Position numbers and translations under genes: made by a program. A stretch of 64,000 bases of DNA from Anaerocolumna sedimenticola (lineage in GTDB: Bacteria; Bacillota; Clostridia; Lachnospirales; Lachnospiraceae): the NCBI RefSeq assembly GCF_009931695.1, contig NZ_CP048000.1, positions 928,501-992,500 of the forward strand, read 5' to 3'. Position 1 is the first letter of the stretch; each line of letters opens with the position of its first letter. Below are positions 1 to 8,835 of the stretch, in pieces. The notes under the pieces were generated by a model that did no database searches, was not told the origin of the DNA, and was given only the letters and a program-made list of their open reading frames with translations.

Positions 1-919
1 ATGGAGTAGATAAATATCTTTCTCCGGTATCCGGAAGTAATACTACAATTGTTTTTCCTGCATTTTCAGGACGTTTAGCAAGCTGTGTTGCTGCCCAGGT
101 TGCTGCTCCGGAAGAAATACCTACTAACAGGCCTTCACTTTTTGCGATTACCTTGCCAGTAGCAAAAGCATCTTCATTATCAACGGTTATAATTTCATCA
201 TAAACTTCCGTATTCAGAACTTTCGGTACAAAACCTGCACCGATACCCTGAATCTTATGAGGTCCCGGTGTACCCTTTGATAAAACAGGAGAAGCACTTG
301 GCTCAACTGCAACAATTTTAATATCAGGATTTTTACTCTTTAGGTATTCGCCAACACCTGTTATTGTACCGCCGGTACCAATACCAGCTACAAAGAAGTC
401 TACCTTTCCATCGGTATCTTCCCAAATTTCAGGACCGGTAGTATTTCTATGAACCTCAGGGTTAGCACTATTGATGAACTGGCCCGGAATAAAGGAATCA
501 GGTATCTCTTTTGCTAATTCTTCTGCTTTTGCAATGGCACCGTTCATACCTTTCGCTCCTTCGGTAAGAACTAATTCTGCACCATAAGCTTTCAGAAGAT
601 TTCTACGTTCAATACTCATTGTTTCAGGCATGGTTAAGATAATTTTATACCCTCTTGCTGCTGCTACAGAAGCAAGACCGATACCGGTATTACCACTGGT
701 AGGCTCAATGATGGTTGCGCCTGGTTTTAAAATGCCTTTTGCTTCCGCATCATCGATCATTGCTTTTGCAATTCTGTCTTTTACACTTCCTGCAGGATTA
801 AAATATTCTAATTTTGCCACAATTTTAGCCGTAACGTCATTTGCTTTTTCATAATTTGATAATTCCAAAAGGGGGGTTCTTCCGATTAATTCTGTTAAAC
901 TGTTTGCTATCTTTGCCAT
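1..919 (-). CDS. cysK: Cysteine synthase A (O-acetylserine sulfhydrylase), 3' end cut by window edge
   Basis: PLP-dependent enzyme that makes L-cysteine from O-acetylserine and sulfide in the cytoplasm. Translation from the ATG at 919 begins [20 protein letters not shown], the classic start of the CysK/CBS fold, and reaches the family's C-terminal [11 protein letters not shown] at the window edge, so only a few residues are missing (306 codons seen; the family is about 305-310). The PLP lysine region, the substrate loop (SNPGGSI-like stretch) and the glycine-rich phosphate loop (GTGGTITG) are readable on the minus strand. AAAGGAG precedes the ATG. It has its own promoter upstream, so it is probably monocistronic. 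Assignment is secure; CysK versus CysM cannot be fully separated by eye. Confidence 0.93.
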   Translation of the reverse strand, partial: MAKIANSLTELIGRTPLLELSNYEKANDVTAKIVAKLEYFNPAGSVKDRIAKAMIDDAEAKGILKPGATIIEPTSGNTGIGLASVAAARGYKIILTMPETMSIERRNLLKAYGAELVLTEGAKGMNGAIAKAEELAKEIPDSFIPGQFINSANPEVHRNTTGPEIWEDTDGKVDFFVAGIGTGGTITGVGEYLKSKNPDIKIVAVEPSASPVLSKGTPGPHKIQGIGAGFVPKVLNTEVYDEIITVDNEDAFATGKVIAKSEGLLVGISSGAATWAATQLAKRPENAGKTIVVLLPDTGERYLSTP

Positions 920-993
920 AATACAATTCTCCTTTATTTTTTATTTTTAGAAACTTTATAATTGAATTCATTAAGACCATTTTGTTTATATAT

Positions 994-1022
994 AATCTAT
1001 CACAGTACTTACCAATTGTCAA
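994..1022 (-). promoter_or_regulatory. Sigma-A type promoter of cysK
   Basis: On the minus strand a perfect -35 TTGACA (1017-1022) is followed after exactly 17 bp by TAGATT (994-999), about 75 bp ahead of the cysK start codon. No riboswitch-like structure is obvious in the leader. Confidence 0.65.
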
Positions 1023-1157
1023 TGATTATTTTTAATATTTCATATATGATTACTATGAATTATTATAAGTTTCAAAATTACACTCTGATTATTGTATTAT
1101 TCTAGTTATCTTTTTATTCAAAATTACCAACTATAAAAATAAGCAGATACTTTTTAT

Positions 1158-1877
1158 TTACTTTTTCTCTTCCTTAATCCCAAGAACAATTGGTGTAGAG
1201 CGGTAACCAATGCCCATTCTGTCAATTCCCAGATCAATCAGCTTAAAGAAATGCTCCTGGTCACGAATTCCACCGGAACCTTTTACCTTGCATCTACCTT
1301 TTGCCGTATCCATAATAGCAGTAATTACTTCTACAGTAGCTCCGTCACTCTTTCCGCCTGTAAAGAAGCCTGTTGATGTTTTTACAAAATCAGCTCCCGC
1401 AGCGATAGCAGCCTCCGTTGCTTTTTTAATCTCATCAATAGTAAGAGCATCTGTTTCAAAAATAACCTTTACTAATGTACCGTACTTGTGGCAGGCATCT
1501 ACAACAGCCTTAATATCTTTTTCTGCTTCTTTTAACATTCCGCTTTTAATGAAGCCATAGTTAGCTACTATATCCAAATCCTGAATATCGCCTTCTTTAC
1601 ATATTATATCTGCCTGTGCTACCTTTGCTTCTGTTGAACTAAGTCCAAACGGAAAGTCGCAGACTACACAAATTCCCGTGTCTGTTCCGTTGCACATCTC
1701 CCTTGCAATTGATAAGGATGCAGGGTTAATACAAACAGTTGTACAACCATAATCAATACCTTCCTGAATGTATTTGCGGATTTCATCCTGGGTAAATTCA
1801 GGTTTCAAAACTGACTGGTCAATATAAGCAGCTAATTCCTTTGTCGTCATTTCTTTTGCTTTTTTTGCTGGTATCAT
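1158..1877 (-). CDS. deoC: Deoxyribose-phosphate aldolase
   Basis: Class I aldolase that splits 2-deoxyribose 5-phosphate to glyceraldehyde 3-phosphate and acetaldehyde, the last step of deoxynucleoside catabolism. The Schiff-base lysine is in FVKTSTGF, the second active-site lysine in KVKGSGGIR, and KVIFETD carries the conserved acidic region. The protein is 239 aa, normal for DeoC. The start is placed at ATG 1877 because GGAGG lies just before it; an in-frame TTG at 1892 would overlap that ribosome site and is rejected. It is transcribed divergently from a GntR/UTRA regulator, with a promoter and operator in between, which suggests control by that protein. The phosphopentomutase gene deoB of the same pathway lies 3 kb away. 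Confidence 0.95.
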   Translation of the reverse strand: MIPAKKAKEMTTKELAAYIDQSVLKPEFTQDEIRKYIQEGIDYGCTTVCINPASLSIAREMCNGTDTGICVVCDFPFGLSSTEAKVAQADIICKEGDIQDLDIVANYGFIKSGMLKEAEKDIKAVVDACHKYGTLVKVIFETDALTIDEIKKATEAAIAAGADFVKTSTGFFTGGKSDGATVEVITAIMDTAKGRCKVKGSGGIRDQEHFFKLIDLGIDRMGIGYRSTPIVLGIKEEKK

Positions 1878-1965
1878 AGTAATTTCCTCCAATTAATGAT
1901 TTTGTATCGTATAAAAATATCATACTGCCCAACCTCGGTATATACTTCTTGTAGTATATGTATTA

Positions 1966-1980
1966 AATGTATGATACATT
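1966..1980. promoter_or_regulatory. Palindromic operator at the deoC transcription start
   Basis: AATGTATGATACATT is a perfect 7-bp inverted repeat around one central base. It begins one base downstream of the deoC -10 box, so a bound repressor would block transcription start. The core GTATNATAC resembles sites used by HutC-type GntR regulators, and a gene for such a regulator is adjacent. Binding is inferred. Confidence 0.6.
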
Positions 1981-1981
1981 A

Positions 1982-2010
1982 ATCATATTCCTATTTTATG
2001 TCTAAGTCAA
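1982..2010 (-). promoter_or_regulatory. deoC promoter
   Basis: Minus-strand TTGACT (2005-2010), a 17-bp spacer, then TATGAT (1982-1987). Spacing is ideal for sigma-A, and the palindromic operator at 1966-1980 follows at once. Confidence 0.65.
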
Positions 2011-2085
2011 GTATAATCATCTTTATTTTGAAATATCATTATTATTAGTGAAAGGAACTGTAAAGGCTATTACAATGTTGCAATT

Positions 2086-2100
2086 ATATGATACATATGA
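2086..2100. promoter_or_regulatory. Second TGATACA-containing site near the gntR promoter
   Basis: TATATGATACATATGATAT-like sequence shares the TGATACAT half-site with the operator at 1966-1980 and lies about 80 bp ahead of the GntR-family gene. It may serve autoregulation. Symmetry is weaker than at the first site. Confidence 0.35.
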
Positions 2101-2178
2101 TATGATTATTGCGTTAAATAATCTCTATTTTGCCAACAATAAGCTTTTACAGGATACGATATAAGGATGGTAACTATT

Positions 2179-2997
2179 ATGGATATGGATAAAGAATACT
2201 TTAGATCAACCTTTCATCTCTCCCCTAATACCACTGCACCAATCTACACTCAGCTTGCAGAGTATTTAAAATACCAAATTCAATCCGGCTTATTAAAGCC
2301 TGGTGACAAAATGCTCGGTGAAAATGATATCGTAGAAATCTTGGATATCAGCAGAACAACAGTAAGACTTGCCCTAAACCGCTTGGTAGAAGCAGGTCTT
2401 ATTGTTCGGTACAGAGGGAGGGGGTCATTTATTGCTGAACCGAAACTCAGACGCAGCATAAACTACCTTTACAATTTCACTGAGAATATCCGGCTCTCAG
2501 GAGCCATCCCTTCCTCTGAAATTAATCGGTGTGAAGTCGTTTCTGCTGACGAAGAAATGAAAGAGAAGCTTAAGCTTGCTACTGTAGGACAGAAGGTTTT
2601 TGTGCTTGAAAGACTTCGCCTTGCTGATGGTGAACCATTGATAATTGAAAACACTTTTATCCCATACTATTTGTGTACCGGAATTGAAAAAACTAATTTT
2701 TCTAAGGCATCTCTCTACAATGTTCTTAAAACCCAATATGGAATAAATGTTAGTCATGCGGAGGAAACCATTGAAGCTATCATAATTAATAAAAAAAATG
2801 CATCTATCCTTAAATGCAAAAATAGAATGGCGGGATACTCCATTGAGAGAACATCCTATCTGGATTCCGGATATATTTGTGAATATACCTCATCTGTGAC
2901 CAGGGGAGACAGATGTGTATTTAAACTTGATTTATATAACAGTAATAACACTAGAAGTGGCTCAATTGATTTTGAGAGGAAATTGAGTATTTCATAG
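2179..2997 (+). CDS. GntR-family transcriptional regulator with UTRA domain (HutC type)
   Basis: Cytoplasmic DNA-binding regulator with an N-terminal winged helix (about residues 12-80; PIYTQLAEYLKYQIQSGLLK, then SRTTVRLALNRLVEAGLI and the RGRGSFIA wing) and a C-terminal UTRA small-molecule domain (about 95-260; VFVLERLRLADGEPL). The start is moved to ATG 2179, which has AAGGATGG at a good distance; ATG 2167 lies inside that ribosome site. The protein is then 272 aa, slightly long for the family because of about 35 extra C-terminal residues. It is divergent from deoC, with palindromes between them, so regulation of deoC by a sugar phosphate is a reasonable inference. The ligand is unknown. 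Confidence 0.88.
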   Translation: MDMDKEYFRSTFHLSPNTTAPIYTQLAEYLKYQIQSGLLKPGDKMLGENDIVEILDISRTTVRLALNRLVEAGLIVRYRGRGSFIAEPKLRRSINYLYNFTENIRLSGAIPSSEINRCEVVSADEEMKEKLKLATVGQKVFVLERLRLADGEPLIIENTFIPYYLCTGIEKTNFSKASLYNVLKTQYGINVSHAEETIEAIIINKKNASILKCKNRMAGYSIERTSYLDSGYICEYTSSVTRGDRCVFKLDLYNSNNTRSGSIDFERKLSIS

Positions 2998-3028
2998 AAC
3001 CTGTGGTCCATTAGAATTGCCTCATATA

Positions 3029-3936
3029 TTATTTTTGTTCCGTTTCCGTATCATGAATTACTTTTGTTATAATCATTACCGTAATTTTTCCCTGAATCTG
3101 CGGATGATTGGTAAGTAAGTCATAACTGACCGCCCTTGCGGGTTTCAGCATTTCATCGCTGGTTTCCTCATTTATTCCAAATGGCACGCTGAAATAATAA
3201 TCAGTTTTAATTTCTAATGTACTTTCTTTTTCACCGTTCGCACAAATTTCCCGATTTATTTCCTCTGGTAATTCCAAGCTGCTTAAATTTATCTCAGGGA
3301 TTTCTTCCGAATGAGGTAAAAATTTACCAATAGCAATTGTACCTTTTACTACACCTTTCTTAGCAGAGGTTACCGTATTATAACCGCTTAATCCGGTTAA
3401 ATTTTCAGGTATTAATTCATGAATTTTATCAGGGATTCCTATATCAGGGATACCAATTCCCCAGGCGCCGTTATGATTTACCAGGCGCCAATAAGGATCC
3501 TCCCTGGTATAAAAAAAGGTATACTGCCCAGATCATAAATACCCACTTTGGCACTCTGAGATGGTTTCTTATTTTTCTCCCTGGTCAAACGGTAATCAAT
3601 AGCCAGGTTAACCAGCCCATTATTGAAATCACCTAAATTAAACGCCTCGACTCCGCTGATATCCAGGGTTTTATAATTGTGCTCGATATAAGCCTCCAGG
3701 GGGTATCCAATATCCTGCCTGATATTATTTAATAAATCCATGTCTTTCCCATTTGAAAGTAATTTAATTTTAAAATCATCCGAGTGATCTTCTGAAAAAA
3801 TATAGTTAATGCCATTTGATTTATTGAAATCCGTATCTGCATCCACCGTCGCAGCGTAACTGACACAGAGACTGCACATACTTAAGACTATTACAAACAG
3901 GATAACCCAATTATGGATCAAATTATTCCCTTTCAT
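3029..3936 (-). pseudogene. Secreted protein of unknown function, split by a one-base frameshift
   Basis: Two adjacent minus-strand reading frames (3478-3936 and 3029 upward) form one protein of about 302 aa if one A is added to the A7 run at 3511-3517. The joined sequence reads through FFYTREDPYWRLVNHNGAW and on to LELPEEINREI without a stop. The N-terminus has a signal peptide: a hydrophobic stretch at residues 10-28 ending VSYAA. The rest is soluble and acidic, and I do not recognise a domain. The 3' end converges on the gntR gene with a short gap. It is not clear whether the break is real or a sequencing indel; four other genes in this window are broken in the same way. Confidence 0.6.
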
Positions 3937-4204
3937 GATAACCCTCCAAAACCTTAGTTTTTTCTAACACATTTGTCTCATCCAATTATTTACAGCAACT
4001 AATTATACCGTAAATCTGAACTGGTTACAAACGAAAACGGGGGAAATCGTTCGACGGCAGCATCACACCTTTTCTGATGAAATGCAACGGCTTTTTACCA
4101 GAAATCACCTATTCAATCCTATATTTTGTTTAATCCTATCCGTAATAGTAATATTCTGCTTTGTGAATAACAACGAATCTAATCTGTTCTTAAGTAAATG
4201 TGGA

Positions 4205-4651
4205 TTAAAATGCCGTATCATCCAACACAATCGTAAATGGTCCGTCATTAATCAGATCTACCTGCATATCTGCTCCAAATTCACCGGCTTCCACTTTACC
4301 CAATATTTCTTTACATCTCTTCAGAAAATACAGATATAGTTCCCCGGCTTTTATAGGATCGGCAGCCTGTAAAAAATTAGGCCTGTTACCCTTTTTACAG
4401 TCCGCATACAAGGTGAATTGGGATACAGCCAATACTTCTCCTTTTATATCACTCAGTGATAAATTCGTTTTACCCTGTTCATCCGCAAAAATCCTAAGCT
4501 TTAAAAGTTTATCAATATATTTATCAATTACTTCCTTTGTATCTTCCTTGCCTATACCGATTAACAGTAAAAGTCCCTTACCGATTCTGCCGATACAGTT
4601 TCCATCCACTGTCACAGAGGCCTGTGTTACCCTTTGTATTACAATTCTCAT
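4205..4651 (-). CDS. dtd: D-aminoacyl-tRNA deacylase
   Basis: Hydrolyses D-amino acids wrongly attached to tRNA, and Gly-tRNA(Ala), as proofreading. The 148-aa sequence carries both family signatures: SQFTLYAD with the following KGNRPNF, and NDGPFT near the C-terminus (LINDGPFTI), the Gly-cis-Pro loops that exclude L-substrates. The length is standard. It starts 8 bases after the deoB stop on the same strand, so the two are co-transcribed. In many clostridia dtd lies next to relA/spoT; here that context is different. Confidence 0.95.
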   Translation of the reverse strand: MRIVIQRVTQASVTVDGNCIGRIGKGLLLLIGIGKEDTKEVIDKYIDKLLKLRIFADEQGKTNLSLSDIKGEVLAVSQFTLYADCKKGNRPNFLQAADPIKAGELYLYFLKRCKEILGKVEAGEFGADMQVDLINDGPFTIVLDDTAF

Positions 4652-4659
4652 AATAACTC

Positions 4660-5829
4660 CTATTTTGCTATTTCTTTTAAAAAGGAAGTACCTGCAATAT
4701 TTCCCTGAATATCTAAATAATCCAATATAGTTGCTGCTATATCTGCAAAAGTACTTCTGGTACCTAAATTAATACCCTGTTTTACGGACATACCATAAAT
4801 TAAGCAAGGAGTATATTCCCTGGAATGGTCTGTGGATTCTGTGCTTGGGTCACAGCCGTGATCTGCAGTAATTAATAGAATATCTTCTTCCCTTAATCCT
4901 GCCATAATATCAGGAAGCTTGGTATCAAAATAAGTTAATGCAGCCGCATATCCCTCTACATCATTCCGGTGACCATAAACCATGTCAAAATCCACTAGAT
5001 TAGTAAAGCATAATCCCTCAAAGTCTTTTTTCATATATTCAAGGATACGTTCAATCCCCTCTGCGTTGTTCGCAGTCCTGACCATATCTGTAATACCCTG
5101 TCCTGCAAATATATCATTTATTTTTCCAACGGCCAGTACATCCAGATTTTTTTCTTTCATTTCATCCAGCATGGTAGCTTCAGGTGGTGTAAGGGAGTAG
5201 TCATGCCTTCTGGAAGTCCTTTTAAAATTGGGGGCTTTACCTTCAAACGGTCTGGCAATAATTCTTCCTACGCCCCAATCATTCACGCATAAACTTCTGG
5301 CTATTTCACAATAACGGTATAATTCCTGTATAGGTACAACTTCTTCATGGGCTGCTATTTGAAAAACACTATCCGCCGAAGTATATACAATCAAATCTCC
5401 GGTTTTCATATGTTCTTCCCCATAATCTTTAATAACCTCCGTCCCGGAATATGGCCTGTTACAGATTACTCCTCTGCCGGTACGCTTAGAGAATTCCTGG
5501 AGCAAAGCATCCGGAAAACCATTAGGGAAAGTAGGCATAGGATTTTTAGAAATAACACCGGCTATTTCCCAGTGTCCAATGGTGGTATCCTTACCCTTAG
5601 AAGCCTCCGTCATACGTGCATAAGCTCCCAAAACTTCCTGGGCTCTGTGTTCTTTCATATCAACCCCATCCAAATGAAATAATCCTAATTTAGCTAAGTT
5701 GGGAACATGAAAAGCCTTACTTACTGATACGGCTTTTAATGTATTACTTCCGGTATCGCCAAAATCAGAAGCATCCGGCATTTCTCCAACACCAAAACTA
5801 TCTAAAACAATTAAAAATACTCTTTTCAT
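4660..5829 (-). CDS. deoB: Phosphopentomutase
   Basis: Interconverts (deoxy)ribose 1-phosphate and 5-phosphate, feeding nucleoside sugars to DeoC or the pentose phosphate pathway. It is a 389-aa, Mn-dependent alkaline-phosphatase-fold enzyme. Visible motifs are [13 protein letters not shown] (metal Asp), the catalytic Thr in [29 protein letters not shown] and the metal-binding [18 protein letters not shown]. No classical AGGAGG precedes the ATG; instead a GGGTGTAA sequence from a dispersed repeat element abuts the start and probably acts as ribosome site. Followed by dtd in the same transcript. Confidence 0.96.
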   Translation of the reverse strand: MKRVFLIVLDSFGVGEMPDASDFGDTGSNTLKAVSVSKAFHVPNLAKLGLFHLDGVDMKEHRAQEVLGAYARMTEASKGKDTTIGHWEIAGVISKNPMPTFPNGFPDALLQEFSKRTGRGVICNRPYSGTEVIKDYGEEHMKTGDLIVYTSADSVFQIAAHEEVVPIQELYRYCEIARSLCVNDWGVGRIIARPFEGKAPNFKRTSRRHDYSLTPPEATMLDEMKEKNLDVLAVGKINDIFAGQGITDMVRTANNAEGIERILEYMKKDFEGLCFTNLVDFDMVYGHRNDVEGYAAALTYFDTKLPDIMAGLREEDILLITADHGCDPSTESTDHSREYTPCLIYGMSVKQGINLGTRSTFADIAATILDYLDIQGNIAGTSFLKEIAK

Positions 5830-6045
5830 AATTTACACCCTTTGCATACCGAAGACTGGACCGCGGTACTGCCACATATCCGGAAGAAACACGCTTTGCA
5901 TTTCTCCGGTTCGCGTGCGCGTTTGAATTATTGCATGCAAGCTTGCTAATTCTCACTTTGCCTTCGCGGAAATAAAATGTGAAACAAGTTTCACAGGTTG
6001 AAAGAATCTGTTTGTGGCATCCTTTCTTTATTATATTTTCTTTCA
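5830..6045 (-). repeat. Dispersed 5'-leader element, copy 1 (before deoB), interrupted by another repeat
   Basis: Read on the minus strand: TGAAAGAAAATATAATAAAG, then GGATGCCAC, then ATTCTTTCA (core 5999-6045), and after an insertion GTGGCAGTACCGC, a short stem and GGGTGTAA just before the deoB ATG. Copies 2 (42559-42678) and 3 (44608-44713) have the same order without the insertion. Arms TGAAAGAA/TTCTTTCA and TGCCAC/GTGGCA could form alternative stems. A further hairpin with a related stem, ATACCACAG/CTGTGGTAT, lies at 6091-6114. Confidence 0.6.
5879..5972. repeat. Second dispersed repeat family, copy nested inside the deoB leader element
   Basis: This stretch (GAAGAAACACGCTTTGC, GGTTCGCGTGC, GAATTATTGC, GCAAGCTTGCTAATTCT, ACTTTGC, TTCGC-GAAAT) matches 27430-27525 almost block for block. 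It holds two hairpins: CCGGA-AGAAA/TTTCTCCGG and GAATTA/TAATTC around GCAAGCTTGC. It has no protein-coding potential and looks like a non-autonomous mobile unit inserted into the leader element. Confidence 0.55.
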
Positions 6046-6198
6046 CCCTTCACGTTATTATGATGCTTTTTCTTTACACTTAACACTCACATACCACAGG
6101 TCTGTCTGTGGTATATCTTAAATCCATTCTGGGCAATCACATTTAGATTTTCAATTCTTACATTTTCCTTAAATTAATTGAATATTCTTTAATAGATA

Positions 6199-6227
6199 TT
6201 GTGATATGAAACGCTTTGTGCTATAAT
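6199..6227 (+). promoter_or_regulatory. Promoter of the PAP2 phosphatase gene
   Basis: TTGTGA (6199-6204), 17-bp spacer, perfect TATAAT (6222-6227). This leaves a leader of about 80 bases before the TTG start at 6317. Confidence 0.55.
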
Positions 6228-6316
6228 CGCCAATGAGTAATAATAATATATTTGTACTATAATAACTATACTGTCTATGGATATGCTTATGTCAAATTCC
6301 AGAAAGGTTGATTTAG

Positions 6317-6988
6317 TTGAAAGATTTAATTCAAAAATATAAACACGGTTGGATATTATCGTATTTCTTTATTTATATTGCCTGGTTCTTCTTACTTGAA
6401 AAGAAAGTAACAACTAATTATGCACCCGTTCATATATGGTTGGACGATTATATTCCCTTTAATGAATGGTTTGTAATACCATATTATCTATGGTTTCTCT
6501 TTATATTTGCAACTGTAGCTTATTTTTTCTTAACTTCAAAGGAAGATTTTTATAAAGTAACAGCCTTTTTATTTATCGGAATGACCGTATGCCTTATTAT
6601 TTATACAATTTGGCCGAATGGACAAAACTTAAGGCCTGATTTGTCTACAATCGGCAGAGATAATATATTTATCCGGATTGTTAAAGCTCTTTATGCTACC
6701 GATACCTCAACCAATGTATGCCCAAGTATTCATGTATTTAACTCTATCGGTGCCAACATAGCCATCCATCGGAGTGAAAAGTTAAAAAACTATAAATTGT
6801 TAAGAATAGGTGCTACCATTCTTACTGTTTTAATTTCTCTCTCAACCATGTTCTTAAAACAACATTCTGCTTTTGACGCGATCACTGCTATTGCATTAAG
6901 TATAGTAATGTACTATTTTGTTTATGGCTGGAGTGACAGTAAACAGGCAGCTAAAGCTAAAGAAAAGAAAGTGTATGCGCAGTATTAA
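6317..6988 (+). CDS. PAP2-family membrane phosphatase
   Basis: Integral membrane protein of 223 aa with about six hydrophobic segments. It belongs to the PAP2 / inositolphosphotransferase superfamily, which acts on lipid phosphates such as phosphatidate or undecaprenyl pyrophosphate. The signature CPSIHV (about residue 136) and KQHSAFD (about 185) supply the two catalytic histidines and the aspartate. The usual KX6RP motif is only loosely visible (GQNLRPD). TTG at 6317 is chosen as start because AGAAAGG lies 9 bases before it. It is a single-gene unit with its own promoter and a strong terminator. The exact lipid substrate cannot be told from sequence. Confidence 0.85.
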   Translation: MKDLIQKYKHGWILSYFFIYIAWFFLLEKKVTTNYAPVHIWLDDYIPFNEWFVIPYYLWFLFIFATVAYFFLTSKEDFYKVTAFLFIGMTVCLIIYTIWPNGQNLRPDLSTIGRDNIFIRIVKALYATDTSTNVCPSIHVFNSIGANIAIHRSEKLKNYKLLRIGATILTVLISLSTMFLKQHSAFDAITAIALSIVMYYFVYGWSDSKQAAKAKEKKVYAQY

Positions 6989-7020
6989 TTTTTAATACTA
7001 TAATAAATCATGGTTAGAGT

Positions 7021-7050
7021 ATATGGTTTCAGTTTATTAACTGAAACCAT
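7021..7050. terminator. Bidirectional terminator overlapping the end of the glycosyltransferase gene
   Basis: ATATGGTTTCAGTT / AACTGAAACCATAT is a perfect 13-14 bp stem with a four-base loop, followed by a T-run (ATTTTTC) on the plus strand. It ends the PAP2 gene on the plus strand and includes the last codons and stop of the convergent glycosyltransferase. Confidence 0.8.
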
Positions 7051-8053
7051 ATATTTTTCTCGAAATTTTATATCCGACTTCAACTATTTTACGTCCTGCT
7101 TTACCTGGCAGATTCATGGATCTTCCTAAAAACCGGTTATGAATTTTAACGTACAGCTTTTTATTCGCCTTCTCTAAATAATCCCAAAGTTCTTGTTTCT
7201 TAGCCAGACTTTCCTCCGTATTTTCTTTGATCAGAAAAACGGAAGAAACCGTCATCATCATACACAGATATTTAATCATATAATTGCGAAGCTTTTTATT
7301 TTTGATTAATATAACGTCCGTATCATCAATCATTATTTTCGTAATATAAATCTGCTGGTCAATCCGTTTAATCATATTTTTTTCATTTACTGACTGGTCA
7401 TCACGTCCTATAAAGTAACGGTACAGATTCACATCCATATAATACATGGTTTTTACATAGGGCAGGGGATGGTACACAAAGATATTATCCACGTAAAAAG
7501 TGTGTTTCGGTAATTTCAATCCACAATCTTTTAATAATTTGGTACGATAAATGGCAGCATGCATAATGATATGCTGGCTTTGCTTAAAAAATATAATATC
7601 ATTCCAGGAAAAAATCCGATCCTGCGGCAGAGCAGTTTTATAATCCATAACTTTATGCTTATTGATGCTTGGTTTTTCATAAACATAATTCGCAAGCATA
7701 AGATCCAGGCTTTGTCCATCTTCAACTAATTCCCTTAACTTATCAAGAACCTTTCTAAGGGCCGTTTCGTTTACCCAGTCATCACTGTCAACAACCTTAA
7801 AATACAAACCTTTCGCATGTAAAAGACCGGTATTAACTGCTTCTCCGTGTCCTCCGTTTTCCTGGTGAATCGCTCTGATTATTTCCGGATATCTGGCGGC
7901 ATACTCATCTGCTATTTTTGCAGTATCATCCACAGAACCATCGTCAACAATAATGATCTCTATGTCATTACCGCCGGTTAGTAATGTTTGGATGGCATGT
8001 TTCATATAAGCAGCTGAATTATAACAGGGTATTGCCACACTTAATAGTTTCAT
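7037..8053 (-). CDS. Family 2 glycosyltransferase
   Basis: Inverting GT-A glycosyltransferase of 338 aa, probably acting on cell-surface glycans at the cytoplasmic face. The N-terminus LLSVAIPCYNSAAYM, the nucleotide-sugar motif EIIIVDDGSVDDT (about residues 32-44), the ENGGHGEAVNTGL stretch and the metal-binding FKVVDSDDW (about 87-95) are typical of GT2. The C-terminal 130 residues are basic and helical with no obvious membrane anchor. AGGAGG precedes the ATG. It stands alone and is convergent with the PAP2 gene. Donor and acceptor sugars are unknown. Confidence 0.88.
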   Translation of the reverse strand: MKLLSVAIPCYNSAAYMKHAIQTLLTGGNDIEIIIVDDGSVDDTAKIADEYAARYPEIIRAIHQENGGHGEAVNTGLLHAKGLYFKVVDSDDWVNETALRKVLDKLRELVEDGQSLDLMLANYVYEKPSINKHKVMDYKTALPQDRIFSWNDIIFFKQSQHIIMHAAIYRTKLLKDCGLKLPKHTFYVDNIFVYHPLPYVKTMYYMDVNLYRYFIGRDDQSVNEKNMIKRIDQQIYITKIMIDDTDVILIKNKKLRNYMIKYLCMMMTVSSVFLIKENTEESLAKKQELWDYLEKANKKLYVKIHNRFLGRSMNLPGKAGRKIVEVGYKISRKIYGFS

Positions 8054-8474
8054 TTTCTATCTTCCTCCTAATGATTAAAAATCCATATATAATTATAGAA
8101 CATTAAATTTAAACATAAAATAGTATTCCAAGAAATTAAGAAATATTAACTTTTAGTAAGGTAAATGTAAGAAATATTTCATTGTTTTGCCATATACCCA
8201 ATGATATAATAAAAGCGGATGAGGAATACCAAGTAAATTTATATACTAATTTAATTCTTAGCATTTTTAGTAAGGAATATTCTAACTATTCAGCACTCCG
8301 AGAAATTCGTAGAGTTTCGGGTTAATCGGCGCATAGCATTCAAGCATTGTAAGACATGCTTGAGAGAAACAGATTTTGCAGTTTTGTGTGCATAAATACA
8401 TACATGCGCTGTTCTTTAGAACCGGTGTGATTGAATAGTCACGAAATATTACAAATAATTTCCGGAGGTTATAT
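8054..8474. other. Gene-free stretch with two hairpins
   Basis: Divergent promoter region between the glycosyltransferase and the XRE gene. I see no ORF. Two inverted repeats are visible: CCGAGAAA/GTTTCGG near 8298-8323 and CAAGCAT/ATGCTTG near 8343-8370. Their arrangement (two hairpins in tandem) recalls the repeats at 5879 and 27430, but the sequence is different. Confidence 0.4.
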
Positions 8475-8827
8475 ATGTCATTCGGCGCAAATTTAGAAAA
8501 ATTGAGAAAAGAACATAAAATCAGCCAGAGTAAGTTAGGGGTACCCTTGGTATAACCCAGCAGATGATCAGCAGTTATGAAAAAGATATCTCCTCCCCTA
8601 ACATTGAAACTCTTGTAAAAATAGCTGATTATTTTGAAATTTCCATCGACAGGTTAGTTGGTCATATGATTAAATCAGAGAATCCTGAATCCCCCAAAGT
8701 ACAATTTGACCATTTATTTGATTCCTTTTCTGCTCAGGATAAGGAACGCTGTCTGCTTATATTAAAAACTCTTCTCCTTGAACGGGAAATGAGCAATGAA
8801 AAAACACTTCTCAAAAAAACAAATTAA
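8475..8827 (+). pseudogene. XRE-family (Cro/CI) helix-turn-helix regulator, frameshifted
   Basis: The ATG at 8475 has TCCGGAGG in front and codes MSFGANLEKLRKEHKISQSKLG, a typical XRE start, but runs into a stop at GTATAA. The rest of the domain, LGITQQMISSYEKD and then TLVKIADYFEISIDRLVGH, is in another frame. Adding one G to the GGGG at 8538-8541 joins them as SQSKLGGTLGITQQMISSYE, giving a protein of about 117 aa. So either the regulator is inactive or the base is missing from the sequence. No target operator was found. Confidence 0.7.
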
Positions 8828-8835
8828 TCATATAT

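Noticed and set aside
1158..1892. Longer deoC start at TTG 1892
   Set aside because: It would place the ribosome site GGAGG inside the coding sequence; ATG 1877 has that site at the correct distance.
4082..4339. Plus-strand ORF with a hydrophobic N-terminus
   Set aside because: Its second half is antisense to dtd, with no ribosome site.
5999..6045. The TATAAT inside the leader element as an active promoter
   Set aside because: All three copies contain TATAAT, but no -35 box lies at 16-18 bp in any of them, so promoter activity is not supported.
5798..6046. 82-codon minus-strand ORF covering the deoB leader (MKENIIKKGCHK...)
   Set aside because: It runs through the dispersed leader element and nested repeat; the similar start in 42545-42802 comes from the shared repeat DNA, not from protein conservation.
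6205..6220. CcpA cre site near the PAP2 promoter (TGAAACGCTTTGTG)
   Set aside because: Resembles cre at first sight, but the central CG is one base out of register with the consensus.
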